A DNA stretch of 64,000 nt from Linyphia triangularis (lineage: Eukaryota; Arthropoda; Arachnida; Araneae; Linyphiidae), in assembly GCA_963978545.1 (NCBI GenBank), contig OZ021726.1:52435959-52499958 (forward strand), given 5' to 3'. Both the position numbers and the translations under genes were made by a program. Numbering within the stretch: position 1 is the first letter of the stretch; every line of letters starts with the position of its first letter. This document shows positions 37,850 to 50,740 of the stretch, piece by piece. The notes beneath the pieces are model-generated. The model did not search any database, had not been told where the DNA came from, and worked only from the letters and a program-made list of their open reading frames with translations.

Positions 37850-39215
37850 TTTTTTAGGGTTTTTTTTTAAGTGTCATCTAATATAAGACACTGATTCCCA
37901 ATATGCAAATGTATCATTGTTGTATATTTATTCATCAATACATCTTTCCACTCTTCAAGTTAATTGCTCCTTTCATAAATCTGAAAATCCTCATTTAATT
38001 TTAACGTGTCCAACAGATTTATGTGATTGATCATCAATTGGGTCCGAACAAAAATGTAAGTGTGTGAATGGAACTGGTAGTTGATAAATCGCGATTTCCG
38101 TTCCTTTAACTTGTTGATATAACTGAATAGTTTCCCATGGAAATGGTCATCAAAAACGTTGCCGAGCGATAAATAGATAATGCTAATCAATAAATTTAAT
38201 TTTCCATTTCCATAGACTATTTCAACTCCTTTATAAACATTAATTAATGCCATATATTTTTTTATTTTAGCTTCAATACTATACTGTTCCACAAAATATC
38301 AAAAGAACATATTTATAATTTTTATAATATTCATTTATATCAGAAATATCCGATTCCAACAACGTCCAATACCAAAAATGTTCAATAACGAAAATCAAAG
38401 GGAATTATGTTTCTAAATAAAAAGCAAGCCTTTTCATGGAAAGAGTTAAAAGACGGGGTTTTCTATTCAATGTGCTCAACTTATTTCTTGGTGATATAAG
38501 CATTACTCAATATGCTCTTATTTTATAAAACAAATTCTCTGTTTATTAAATAACAAAAGTATTTCAAATAACGTATTTTTAAATTTGAACAGTAAAGGAG
38601 GAATGTTGAAATACATAAAGACGATTTTTAAATACTTTCTCTTAGCAGTACATAAGTTAAAAATTTTATAATTGATTGTATCTTGCATTTCACAATAAAG
38701 CGTTACTTATTAAGAGACGCCAATTGTTACAGTTCGTCATCCTCTTCTATGACTTATATTGAAAAATACATGTTAAACTCAAAACTTTATTTAAAAATAA
38801 TAACTATTTTAACGATGTTCTGTCACATATATATTATTAATTTACTTTACTAAAAACAAATTTTATACCAAACAGCATGATACATTCAAATTGTAAAAAA
38901 TTCATAATATATTTAATTAAGTGATGAATGAAAAGGGAGTTGCAAACGACTGAACCGAAGAACAACTAATTAAATATTTAAATAAAAATATGTATTTATT
39001 TTAGTAAAATAGCTGACATGGATACGTTATTAGACTAGAGAGAAATTCGTCCTAGAGCATAAAATAACTATGGTATTCTACACACTAATTCTATGGATAT
39101 AATAACTTTATTTCTAGGCTATATTTGAATAACTATATGCCTCAGCGTTGTCTGGTTCGATTGAATTTTCTTCTTCCTTTCATGTCTTTAATGTCTAGTA
39201 ACATATCGTTGTTTT
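37850..39215. other. AT-rich spacer
   Basis: A 110-codon minus-strand frame (37960-38292) is open but shows no domain, signal or biased composition that I recognise, and no supporting context. Nothing else was seen. Confidence 0.45.
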
Positions 39216-40036
39216 AAGTTCAGGGTGTCCACAGAAAAGTTATTTTAAAATTCCCTGATATTTCCCTGATTATTCCCTGTAACACTCAATTTTTTCCCTG
39301 ATTATAAGTTATCGACAAAATATATATAAATAATAAACTTTCAAGTAAAAGAACATTCAAATTCACCATCATAAAGAAAATTATGATGCATATACTGTTT
39401 ATCTTTACACATTTATGACGCAAATAACAAATTGCTTCATTTAGTGTAGTGTATGTTTATACCTGCACTGTGCATGTGCAATTATACTTTAAAATCACAC
39501 TTTTATTTTTTTTCATTACAAACTAATCTCAAGAAAAGATGACTCTAGTATTAAATTTCAGATTTAATAAGCTGTTTTCTTAAGTAAAATTTTAAAAATA
39601 AAGACAAACCATTAATCATGTCAAAATGGATCAAACACACACTTACATTTAACAAATACTCTATATATTATATTGTTGCGTTGTATGGGTTCGAAAGATT
39701 TGACGCCAAAGCAGATCAAAACTTGCAGAAATTTATTCCAAAATAACTCTTCCCAGTTCTCTTACAGCTCCAGAACTTCTCGTTCTAGTAGACACAATAC
39801 AGCTCTTTTTCACCTCAATAGAGCACAAAACAGCAGTTAAAAACTTGACAAACAACTGCTAAATCGCCGCAAAAGACAATGCAAAACAGTTCGCTTTAGA
39901 ATGCTCAGTATCTCCAGTCAACTAACTCAGTGACTCAAAATTCAAGAACTAACTTCAGTCAACTATCGGACTCAGCTAACAACTAGCTCCGTGACTCAAA
40001 ATCAGTCAACTAACTAACCCTACTCACGGCCGTCCT

Positions 40037-40042
40037 TATATA
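40037..40042 (+). promoter_or_regulatory. TATA box of the solo LTR
   Basis: TCCTTATATAGGAG context inside the LTR, preceding GC-richer sequence. Inferred U3 promoter. Confidence 0.45.
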
Positions 40043-40164
40043 GGAGTGGGGAACTTTCGTGAATATTCCAGAGATAGGCATTTGGAGAACTTTCCAGATT
40101 GTAGTCGAAAAGTCCTTATACATGTACATGGGATACATGTACCCATACATGTACCGAAAATGAC

Positions 40165-40275
40165 GCCAAATGGTCGCCAAGTTTGGCGACATTTGGCGAT
40201 TTCTCGCCAACTTTGGCAACAAAAATTAGTCGCCAAAACCGTCGCCAACTTGGCTCTATCTCGCCAATTTGGCGA
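40165..40275. repeat. Cluster of TTGGCGA / TCGCCAA motifs in the LTR
   Basis: About ten occurrences of TTGGC(G)A or its complement within 110 bases, in both orientations, so the stretch can form many alternative short stems. Upstream (40119-40154) ATACATGTAC-type palindromes recur three to four times. Confidence 0.85.
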
Positions 40276-40379
40276 GATTCCCATTACCATAATGTTAAAT
40301 GCCCTGCCCCTTGAAACTCGCTTCCCAGAGTTACCTCTGTAAAACGCGTTATCAAGCATTGATATGCTCACTGCAGGGA

Positions 40380-40385
40380 AATAAA
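40380..40385 (+). other. AATAAA polyadenylation signal of the solo LTR
   Basis: Canonical hexamer about 95 bases before the LTR end and downstream of the TATA box. Role inferred from position. Confidence 0.4.
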
Positions 40386-40592
40386 CCATTGCATTGCCTT
40401 ATGCGAAATGTACAGAAATTTATCTATTTACAAAATTAGCACTACGAAATATTTACAAATATACAAAAATTCGTAACAATATTAACTATTTTTGTTTTCT
40501 GAATACTTGAAATTGTAATCAAATTTTAAAAATCAATAATTACTTTAAAATATTTTCGTAAAGTAAAATTTTTATATTTTATGAATTATATA

Positions 40593-40870
<278 letters not shown>

Positions 40871-41289
40871 GTCTTTAAATGTAGTTGGATTGGGGGAGTT
40901 ACACCATTTTCATTGGCTTTTTAGTTTGTATAATTTCGTTGTCCAAATTATACAATTTCATTATATGCATTATTTGAAATTTTCTTTTTTGTTTAAGACC
41001 AGCTGTAGCCGCTTGTTTAAGTACAATACCCAAGCAAAATTTTTACAAAATAAACACATTTTCCCCAGACAATTAATTTTAAACAATTATACATAAAAAA
41101 AATTGCTTTAACTTTAAACTATTACTTACATCTATAGTTAAAATGTAAAATTGTTTTTCAAGTTAAAATAAACCATTTTACATTCAATAGCAGTTAAAAT
41201 GACAATTTCAAATAAGGATACATAATAAAAACTGGGCCGATTTGGATTAATTTCTTGTGCAAAGTTAAGTTAAAATTCTAATCATTCAT

Positions 41290-43110
41290 CATTAATTCAA
41301 ACCAAACGGTGAAAACGATCCTCACATACACACTAATAACGTACATAGCGGCTTTCACATCAGCGGAAGTCTAGGCGAATGACACCAAAACGACGTCATG
41401 AATCTCTGCAATAACTTCAATTAAAACGGCTTAAATCTAAGGGGAAATTACAGCTACTTCAACGTAAATATCGGTGATAGCGGCCGCCGTACGGGCGCAA
41501 GTCTCGGCAATTATATTAAACCAACAATCGGTAAAAATGCTCGTTCCGGTGCAGGCAAAATGCCCGGTAAGAAGATTCCGTGATTGTCAGACTTGTTAGT
41601 CCAACAAAATTGTAATGCAGATTTGTATCGATCTCAGGGATGATCAAAATTTCAATTAAAAGTCGAAATTCGCATTTTAGCTGAACTGTACGATGTCCGA
41701 CAGATGCAAACCTCTGCAATAAGGTCAGTAACTATTTTTTTGGAGTAGGACTCGACGAAAATGACTATTACACAGCAACGTAATAACGGCGATAACGCTT
41801 GCCATAATTACAGGAATAACTGCCATTTCATCAGCGTAACGTTCTGCAAAATGGCTATAACATACTAATGTAAATAATTCCGATAGTCTAACATTACAGA
41901 AAAATAAGGTGAAAGGGGATAATAATTCCATCTGTGGTTTGGGGAAGACTGAACGCATGCAGGTACCATGATTGTCAGGAAATTTTAATCTCCGCGAGAT
42001 CAATGAGAAATTTGTGGGAGGAAAGTTGGTTGTTTTCAGATTATCTGGCGCCGTCAGCAACACGAGGGCTATAATGCTCCGAAACATTCGTCATTTGACA
42101 AGCCAACATACATTTACAAACACCCATGCCATACGCGGGACTCGAACCCGCAACATCGTGGTCTAGAAGCTAGCACGCTAACCACTATACCGTTTGGTCG
42201 GCTGTGGGAGGAAAACTTTGATAGTTGGAAAAATAAGAAAAATTCACGAAAGCGGAAAGATCGGCGGAAGCAATCACATCCCTGCATTAAGGCAACAATC
42301 GGCAAAAATTACCATTACACCAAAGTAAATATCAACGTTAGCATCCAATATATCGATGGAAATCGCTGAAATAGAAGCGATTCTATCGACGTCACAATCT
42401 ACGAAATTGACAATCACAAGCGTAAATCTCGGCGATATAAACAACTATTGAGGAGCACACCTTAAAATAGTGATTAATAGGAACTAAAATGAACATCACA
42501 AGAATGTTAATCTCGGTCTCCCTTCTTAGCAGCTAAAATCTCGTCAATAACAAGCTTAACATCAGAGTAATGTTCGGCGAAACTAACCACCACACACCAG
42601 CATAAATAACAGCTATAGATGCTGGCAATCAGCAAGAAAAATGGTCATTACGTCACAAGTTTAGGGAAGTCTGAAAGTATGTTTGTTCCTTTGTTGTCAG
42701 ACAAGCAAGTAAACCCAATGAAATTGTAATGCAGTTTTGAATCCGTCTCAGGAATGATGGAAATTTCAACAAAAAAAAAAAAAAAAAAATGCTGAAATCT
42801 AAAAAAGCAGAACTGTACCATGGCTGACAGGTGCAATCTCTGAAATAGCGTCAGGGACACATCACGAAAATGAGCAGCATGCAAGAACGTGTTTCTTGCC
42901 CTCTATAATCACGAAAATATCGGCCATTTTACCATCGTAACGTTCAGAAAAATGACCATCAAATATCAACGTAAATAATGCCGAGAGACTACTATAATAT
43001 AAGAGAAAAATGAGGAAGAAATGTAGTCATTCCATCGGCGATTTGAGGCAAATCTGAACGCAAGCAGGTTCAGTGATTGTCAGGAAATTTTAATGCGAAA
43101 AGTTACGTGG
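41290..43110 (+). repeat. Degenerate GC-richer repeat domain
   Basis: Short motifs recur throughout in one orientation: CGTAAATATCGGTGATAGCG (41464), CAAGTCTCGGCAATTA, CGTAATAACGGCGATAACGC (41779), CGTAAATCTCGGCGATATAA (42422), GTAATGTTCGGCGAAACTAA and CGTAAATAATGCCGAGAG. On a larger scale the blocks GATTGTCAGGAAATTTTAAT (41970 and 43075) and AAAATTGTAATGCAG / GAAATTGTAATGCAG (about 41607 and 42720) recur about 1.1 kb apart, with an ATTGTCAG-type spacing of about 390. It looks like an ancient two-level tandem array. No frame is open for long. Confidence 0.65.
42025..42202 (-). mobile_element. tRNA-derived SINE with 12-bp target duplication
   Basis: The minus strand begins GCCGACCAAACGGTATAGTG, with A-box-like GGTATAGTGGTTAGCG and B box GGGTTCGAGTCCCGCG. 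The T-arm stem GCGGG/CCCGC is intact, but the acceptor ends pair at only about five of seven positions and the anticodon arm does not fold well, so it is not a working tRNA. The body continues to about 42025. TGTGGGAGGAAA flanks it at 42013-42024 and 42203-42214. Translation of this head gives the often mis-annotated string NGIVVSVLASRP, seen in the spurious 63-codon minus-strand frame 42114-42305. Confidence 0.85.
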
Positions 43111-43372
43111 TCGGTCTTGCGGTCCGAATTTTCGACGTTTTCTTTTCTTTTTTTTTTAAACTTTTTCTAGTTTTTTTTCAAATTGATTTTTGTATTTTTG
43201 GTGGCAGTGTATCTTTAATTGTCAAAATCTAAAAGTTTCATTTTAATTTCGGAAAATTCCTTTAAACTTTTTGACAAAATCCCTGATAATTCCCTGATTT
43301 TTCCCGAAATACCGAATTCCCTGACTTTTCCCGATATTCCCGGTTTTCCCGATCTGTGGACACCCTGAAGTT

Positions 43373-46300
43373 GTATCGTCAATCTTATCCTGTTCCTAAT
43401 GCCTAATACTTCATTTTTTCTTCCCCAATATCTTTGCCAAAATATTGCTTCACGTCGTATGAAATTGTATTCCAAATATAACAGGAGTAATATTAATTTA
43501 TTAAAAATTTGAAGATAAAATAGGCTGTAATTATTTTTATTACACATTAAAAAGTGATAAGCTAGCTTATAAAACCTTTAAAAAATAATAACAAAAAACA
43601 CTAGTTATTTTCCAATCAAATGTGCAAGTGACTTTTCATTACTAATGTTATACCTGACATAAAATTTATAGATTTCACAGCAATACTTTGGCAGATATTT
43701 TAGGGTCGAAACAATTGGGCATTAGACGATACTCTTCCGTAAGACAGGTACTAGACAAAAACCGCCAAATTGCATCGATAACTCATCCAAACCAACAACC
43801 TTCAAATTCTTTGTAATTATTATAACAAAACCTTTATTGAGTTGCTATAGAAACACTATAACAAATTGTAAACATTTAGGCTTCGTGATACATGTACGTG
43901 TCATTTTTAAACGGTGTAAACATTTAGGCTTGGCAGTAACTGCGCCTAGGAGTACACATCTAAAGGAAGAGTACCCGTTACACATTAAGGGCAAGGCCTC
44001 TAAGAAAATACCTCTTAATCAATTTTAATGAAGTGAACCACTTTGCAAAATTTTCTTACTATGAAAAAGTTATTTAATGAAAAAAAAATCAAGTGCCGAA
44101 ACTACGAACTTTAAATGTCAGTGTTGGTAAAAGTAATTAACACTAGTTATTTTTAATAAAAATTCATCTTTTGCAAATCATTTCAACAAATTCAATACAT
44201 TTCCAATAAAGAAGTAGTCAGTCACTGTTTGTTTAATTTTTAATTATATGCATATATGTATTTAGCTGTGCTTTCTATTTCCTTCCGTTTGAGACAGAAG
44301 TAAACAGATTTTTTCTTATTCTAAACCTAAAATAAATCATTCTCTAACCCCTTAGAACTAATTTCAATAGTTTTCAACAGTAAGCTCCGTAGTGGAAAAA
44401 ACCTCATGTAATGCTTACGCAATGGAAAATTCAATAACAACCAAAAGTCCAGCACTAGTCCAACAAAATTCGCACAAATGTAAACTTTATTGAACCATTG
44501 CCAAACTACAGAACGAAATGTGCTTCGATATAGCCAAAATATATTTCCTTCCATTGAAATTTTTATGTTACTATAAATTCAACCCGCTTCTGCCTTTCGT
44601 TTGAAGAGTTTCGTTTTGGTTTGATGAGCTTTTAAGGAATGTAACTTCTGGACAACTCAAAAGAATCTATGGAACGTTCGAAAACGATTCGATATAAATC
44701 ACAGTATATCTCAAACGTTCTATTTATAAATCCCTCTTGTGACTAAAACCACTTTCTGGTTTGAAGAATTGACTTATCTTAAGGTGGCCATCTATACTTT
44801 TAAAAAGGAATAAAAACAAATTCAATTTTGGTGAGAAACAAGCCAATTTTAAAAGTAAGTATTAATTGAGTCTGTACTGGTACTTTTTCAGCTAGATACC
44901 TGTCACGATCTTTAGCGCAATTTGTCGCCTTTGAAAGAGAACTCTAACACACGTCGAATGCCGAAGAACATATTTTAGCACGTGTTTAGAAGTCATAAAA
45001 AAGGTTTTATGCAATCAGGGTAATATAACGATAACACTAACAGAAAAACTATCATGTAATATTGGCTGAAAATATAGACTTTAAATTAAAAGTCCGATAT
45101 TCGGTGAGCAATTTTCTCGCCAAGTTGTCACTAAACTCACCAACTTAGTGATATTTTAATCTATAAAAACTCCAGATTTACAGGATTTGTGTTATGTCAT
45201 CAACCTAAACTAAACAGAGAAAAATTTCAGTCTTGAAATATTGTCAGAATGAACACATTTGGAAGACGGAGCTGATTAATCATGTTAAAAAGTGTGTACA
45301 AGTGGTATTTTTGTAACAGATACTGTAACAAACCAACTTATTTTGAATTATAAAGTTGCACACGATACTACAAAGAGATTTTAATATCCAATATTAAGCC
45401 ATTTATTATGATCAACATTTCAAATAACATTATTTTAAATAGATAAAAATAACATTTGAGGTCAAAGAACCCATTGCTGAAAAACTCTATTCCGACTGAA
45501 CTCTAAACTAATTAAATCACAATGACAAAAGAAATGCACGATACTTAAATTTTAATTTATCTCGTTAATTTAGCGCTCCGATGAGTGATAGATCGAAATT
45601 TAAATTAGTTTCACGAATCAACCATTTATATCTGTAATTAATTGTCAAGTCTTCGAAAATTCACTTAAAAATAATTGATTTTTCGAAAAAAAGAACAGTA
45701 TGCAACTGATGAAGTGCCAGAAAATCAGACTTTAAAAAAAAATGGTTATTAAACTGAGTGTAAACTATCCAAGTTTCTTTAATCAAGCAATTTCAATCTG
45801 AGAATTCTTTAGGGAGAACTATATTTTCTCAACTGTGGGTATTCGTCTCAAAAAAAAGTGTCACGCTGTTCAATTATTTTAAATTGATTTCATTATTAAG
45901 ACAATAAATTTAGGGTTTTTTTTTCTTACCAAGTATAAATTAGTTAATTGAAATAGAGATATTGCATAAATTTTTTTGGTGAAAAATTTATTTTTACAAC
46001 TAAACTCCTGTTGTTTAAAGCTGCTATATCTTAAAACAAAATTTGTTTCTATATATCAAGATCAAATTGTGAACTTCATAATTTTTTTCAAATTAATACA
46101 GTAATATATATTTTATAAAACACAAGCATTTATAAAAAAAAAAAAAAAACTGTTCTTTGACAACCGGCCTACGATATGCAATATATAGACAAAATCCGAA
46201 CGATGGCTATAGTTCCAGTTCTATATGTCTTAGGATAAGGCTATTTGCCCCCATGTGTTTCGTTCCTAATTTTTAAATAATTCTGTATAAAATGCATATT

Positions 46301-46888
46301 TTAATTGATTCTACTTTACTCATGAAAAATCTCTGAAAACTACATCACCTATTTTCCGCCACATCAGATTAATTTAAAATGCTTCATGTACCCTTCATGC
46401 AAAATTGCATCACTTTATATGTAAAAACCCGTCATATATAAGCAAAAACGTATGTGAAGTATTTATCAGTTTATTGTTGAGAAGGCATGGAGGAAATGAA
46501 TAGTAAAACCCAAGTCTCGTTTCAACGTTTCTGCTTAGGGGCGATATACGTTCCCCTCTAAGACGCCCCTATGAAACATTTTCCTTTATTGCAAATTTCA
46601 CTTGAAAGAATGCCCAATAAGTTTTCCATTATGCTAATATAGAATTTCAATAACTTCAACTTCATTTGCCTCAAACCGTTATTTAATTGAATCAAAGCAG
46701 TAGGAAGAAGCATCTTGTTATTGAAATTATTGACCACCAATGTAACGTTCCATGAAACTAGTAGCAAATAATTGGTTAGGATAACTTAATAATCAACTGT
46801 TTGTCGACAACTTGTTTTATCAACTTGGTCAGTTGACAAAAGCTATGACAATAGTACCAACAAAGCCAAACCTTTCTCAAATTCAGCC
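43373..46888. other. AT-rich spacer
   Basis: Frames of 63-75 codons without features. An A tract lies at about 46134-46150. A short match to the repeat pair at 56.3/58.3 kb occurs at about 46186-46205 (GAACGATGGCTATAG). Nothing else was recognised. Confidence 0.5.
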
Positions 46889-46981
46889 AAACCATTTATA
46901 TTATACTATATTAAAATCCAAACCATCCATATTATACTATATTATAATCCAAACCAACTATATTATACTATATCATATAAC
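46889..46981 (+). repeat. 31-bp minisatellite, three units
   Basis: Units begin AAACCA at 46889, 46920 and 46951, each followed by a variable pair and TATTATACTATAT. The 75-codon frame 46812-47039 translates this repeat and is not a gene. Confidence 0.9.
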
Positions 46982-47865
46982 TTCAAAAAACATTATCATT
47001 AACAAAAACGTTATAACTTTAACGGGTTTTTTTACATAGTGTTTACAATTTGCAGTCACCACTTACTTCTTTTGCTGTATTTCAAGGAGCATTTTAATTA
47101 GTGGGGGGGGGGGGTTTGGTTTTTTTTCCTCTAAATTTACAAACATATTTTTGTTATTACTTTTTCTATAGTTCAAATGTTAAGAAGTTTTAACTTGTTG
47201 ACAATTCATGCAAAGTACATCGTTCTATTGCTATTATTTGTTAGGCTTGTCTCTTTTTTCAAAAGAAAAAAGGCCGACCTGCTCTTTGTCTTTTACCTTA
47301 TTTATTAGGGTCAGTCGTGGATTGTTTGATTCAAACGACAATCTTTCCTGCATTAAATACCAAGATAGCGTAAATGTGAAAATAATTCCTCTATTTTTTT
47401 TTTCCTCTGATATCGATTTACTTCTTCCTATCTTAAAGAAAATTTCCTCGACAAGATCAACGTCAAACGTTTTGTGTACCTCTATTATATCACGAAAAAC
47501 TTCGAAAATATATGAATTTTTCACGTAAGACACAAATTTATGGTCTGGTAAATTTTATACACCACTTTGAATTGTAATTAAAATGGAGGATGCATTTTAA
47601 TTCCCTTAACAAAGTTTTCGTTTCAGTAATTGTTAGCACAATAATATTCCTAATGAATAATTTACTAAGTTTTCTCTCGTTAGTTTTTCTTTTATAGTTA
47701 TTTTGAACTGCCTTATTATATTACCTAGTACTGTATAGTATAACATAAAGATTATACTATTTTATAAAGTGAATCCTTTTCAAACGGTAAAATGGATAGT
47801 GGACATACATGATGGCAACTTCGTTAAAAAAAAAATCTGTGTAGTGTTCATGTTTCTGAAGAAGA
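46982..47865. other. AT-rich spacer
   Basis: A G tract lies at 47102-47113. Two overlapping frames of about 100 codons on opposite strands (47208-47533) mirror each other. Neither shows a recognisable domain, and mutual openness in low-GC DNA makes both doubtful. Confidence 0.4.
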
Positions 47866-48374
47866 TCTCACAATTTTCAATTACACTTTAATACTGGCCA
47901 CTGCATTTAAACTGTACATGGATCGGCGATAATTATTACTCTATTCCTTTCGAAAGAGACGGAAGAAAAACGAACAACCGTTGATAGGCAATAATACAGG
48001 GAAGAGACCCCTATTTTAAAAACATTCACTGTTTCAAACTTTTAACACCTTTAGGACATGAAGACGTTCAGAGTACCTTAAAAGTCTTTACCATTTCGAT
48101 GTTGATAAAGATCGTGACAGTTTCGGCAATTGCTTAAAAACATAAATTTTTTTAATGGCAACTACCTTATGAGCTATTTTGCTATTTAGCTATTTTGACG
48201 AATACCATAATGAAAGGTCCCACACAGATACTTTTTTAGATCACTTTCTTTTACACATGACGTTTTGACATAAGTAGAAATGCAAAAAAAATTAATAATT
48301 TATTTCATAATTTTCTTTTACTGAATGCAATACTTTTATTTCCCTATATTATATAGAGAGTAATAGGAAGTAAA
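47866..48374 (+). mobile_element. Family-A repeat, copy A6 (diverged)
   Basis: Starts CACAATTTTCAATTACACTT and TACTGGCCACTGCATTTAAA, analogous to A5's 5' region. It keeps a CGAACAACCGTTGATAGG block, GGGAAGAGACC, a CTACCTTATGAG block and AGATCACTTTC, and ends with GAATGCAATACTTTTATTTC, CCTATATTATATAG and an AATAGGAAGTAAA remnant of the 3' hairpin. The most diverged copy. Confidence 0.65.
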
Positions 48375-50313
48375 AAATAGGAATACATTATAAATACTTT
48401 TTTAATAAACTCAGTTTCATACAATAATAAAAGAGAATAGGTTCATTTCGCATAGATCAATCACGTAAGGTATACATATACAATTGAGATGATTTTCTTT
48501 AATTTTTATGTTATAATTTCAAACTTTTTGGCAGTATATCAAAATTAAAAATGACGAATTTTTATAAATAAACTTTTTTTTTTTTCAATAATTTTTTAAT
48601 TAGCTAATTATAATTAAAATGACTAATTAGGATGTTATTAGAACGGACATACATAAACTAGTAATTAACTTAGAGATATGATTTTTATTGTCAATAAAAG
48701 ATATTATATTGACGCATATTCCTATGGGGAATTTCGAATTTGGCTTCAATATTTATTTAATTATAAGCTTTTAAATAAAAAGTTTAAAAAATGCATGCTT
48801 TTTAACAAACAATTAAGATTAAATATGCAGAAAAAATGTGTTTATAACAAAATATATTATATTCTCAATAAGAAAGACATTCACAACTACTGTCTACAAA
48901 ACAAAACCAGAATTTTGTAAATCCGACCATTTACTATGGAGTTATGACCGTTGGCGTGAAGTCATATAACACCAAAATGTCATTCTTCAGAAAAAGCGTT
49001 TAAAGTTTACTGCACTAATGAGCGTGATACAAAACAGGTTCACAAAACCTACTATAATTTAAAAAGTAATTTGAGTCGCATAAAGAAAATGATATAATTT
49101 TAAAGGTAATGAATTCGGGAATATTTTAAAACAAAAACACAAAAACGCAGACTGGAGTCAAATTTTGCAATTCCTAATGTATATGTATACATTAATGAAA
49201 TAAAAAAATGCAAAATTATAACTATCTATCTTTATGAATATTATTATATATTAAAAGATTATAATATTCCCATTTAATTTTTGGGATAAGTTAAGCAGAG
49301 TCAGCGTATAAACACATACAACTATAAACTGCAGTTATGACATTTTGATTGGACCCATTATTATACTTCACTAGACACATTTAATAAAAATTAACAACCA
49401 TCACTGTAAACAAAATTAAGCAACTCATATCAGATTGTACATACTGCCATCTAAAAATATATGTAGAATATTACTGATGCATTGGCTTAGAGAGTGGTGC
49501 TGCTCTCACCGGAAAAGTTCACAATTATGAAAAGAATTGAGCCATCCCAAAATACTAACACTTTTCAAATTTTGGATAAATTTATTAGAACAAGAAACAT
49601 ATGTAGTTCGTAAAAACCTGTTTAAAGGTTATTATTAAGAAAATTTAAAATATTAAGAAGTAAGCTGCAATTGGAATGCTTACTATTCATAGAATAGAAG
49701 AAAAATTTCTTAAAAAAAAATAATACATATTTATTTAAAGAATAAATTCAATTTAAGAAATTAAACACGCGCCTTTTTTCAAATTCTCAGCTAAAACCTA
49801 GTATTTGTAATAAAAGAAATATACGTTTTGCCTAATCTAATATTTCGAATTATGGAAAGAAACATTCGTTGCTTACTTATGCATCCAATAGAATGCTCCA
49901 GAATATTTCAATTTATATTTCGTAACTTAATATAAATAAATACTTCGAACTTCAAGAAACTTGTGTCCTAATTCAGAGGATGAGCACTGCGGTTCCAGTC
50001 AAATAGACATTAAATTCCACACTCTAAGGCACTACTATCAAAAGAAACTCACATTTCAGATGGCGCCTTACCGACGCTGTTTTAAAAATCGGTAGATGGC
50101 CATTAAAAACATATGCTCTGACTTTATTTGTCGAGATACTTAGTTTAAGTTTTCCTGGTCTTTTTTTTTTCTTTTTTTTTTTTTTTTTTCCTTTCGGGGC
50201 AAAAATGTGGGTCAGTCAGTTAATCTTGGAAGATCATTTGAAAAGCATCTCATCCTCGATATGAACTTTGGGCTATTATCCGTATCCTAGATATTGTTAA
50301 GATATTTCAATTT
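48375..50313. other. AT-rich spacer
   Basis: An 80-codon lysine/asparagine/tyrosine-rich frame (48678-48920) reflects base composition. A T tract lies at 50161-50189. Nothing else was recognised. Confidence 0.5.
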
Positions 50314-50740
50314 ACTATCATGTCATGAAATCTTTGCACCATGAAAACGCAAATTACAAGCTTTCGAGATTTTTACTTCATGCAAAGTTAATTAGCATGC
50401 TACTAAAATTACAATTGTTGCTTATTTAATTTTTTAATTTTTTTTTACGTTGTTTTAAAGTACTATTATGTCATGAAATATTTACACCATGAAAAAGCAA
50501 ACCAAACTACAACCTTTCCATGAGTTTTTATTTCTTACAAAGTTAAAATGTATGCTATTAAAATTACAATAGTTACTTATATTAGCTTAATTTTTTTTTA
50601 CTATGCTGTTGCGATGTTTCAAAGTACTATTATGTCATGAAATATTTATACTATGAAAACACTAAATACAACCCTTTGTAAGTTTTTACTTCTCGCAAAA
50701 TTGAAAAGTATTTTACTAAAGTAACTATAGTTGCTCTTTT
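50314..50740 (+). repeat. Three-unit tandem repeat, ~148-164 bp period
   Basis: Units begin ACTAT(C/T)ATGTCATGAAAT at 50314, 50462 and 50626. Each continues with CACCATGAAAA-like, a TTTTTACTTC-like block, GCTA(C/T)TAAAATTACAAT(T/A)GTT or diverged versions, and a T-rich stretch. Identity is perhaps 75-80%. Confidence 0.85.

Larger units (their letters stand above)
39674..40478 (+). mobile_element. Probable solo LTR, 805 bp
   Basis: Starts TGTTGCGTTG, ends TTCGTAACA (TG...CA), and is flanked by ATAT on both sides (39670-39673 and 40479-40482), a 4-bp target duplication typical of LTR elements. A TATA box (TATATA, 40037-40042) lies in the middle and an AATAAA (40380-40385) about 340 bases downstream, in the order expected of promoter and polyadenylation signal. 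No internal gag/pol region adjoins, so recombination between two LTRs is inferred. Gypsy-type origin is plausible from the duplication length but unproven. Confidence 0.65.

Noticed and set aside
37960..38292. 110-codon minus-strand frame as a gene
   Set aside because: No recognisable domain, no start or splice context, and composition follows AT-rich background.
40036..40389. Frames of 70-117 codons in the solo LTR
   Set aside because: Three overlapping frames on both strands inside a non-coding LTR, spanning the TTGGCGA motif cluster.
41569..41719. 67-codon minus-strand frame near the degenerate repeats
   Set aside because: Lies within the repeat domain. A related segment 1.1 kb away is not open in the same frame.
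42131..42202. Functional tRNA gene
   Set aside because: B box and T-arm are fine, but the acceptor mismatches, the anticodon arm does not fold, and a 12-bp target duplication marks a SINE.
42114..42305. 63-codon frame with NGIVVSVLASRP
   Set aside because: Artefact of a tRNA-derived SINE read on the minus strand.
47208..47533. Overlapping ~100-codon frames on both strands
   Set aside because: They mirror each other, have no domain or neighbouring exon, and one cannot be preferred over the other.
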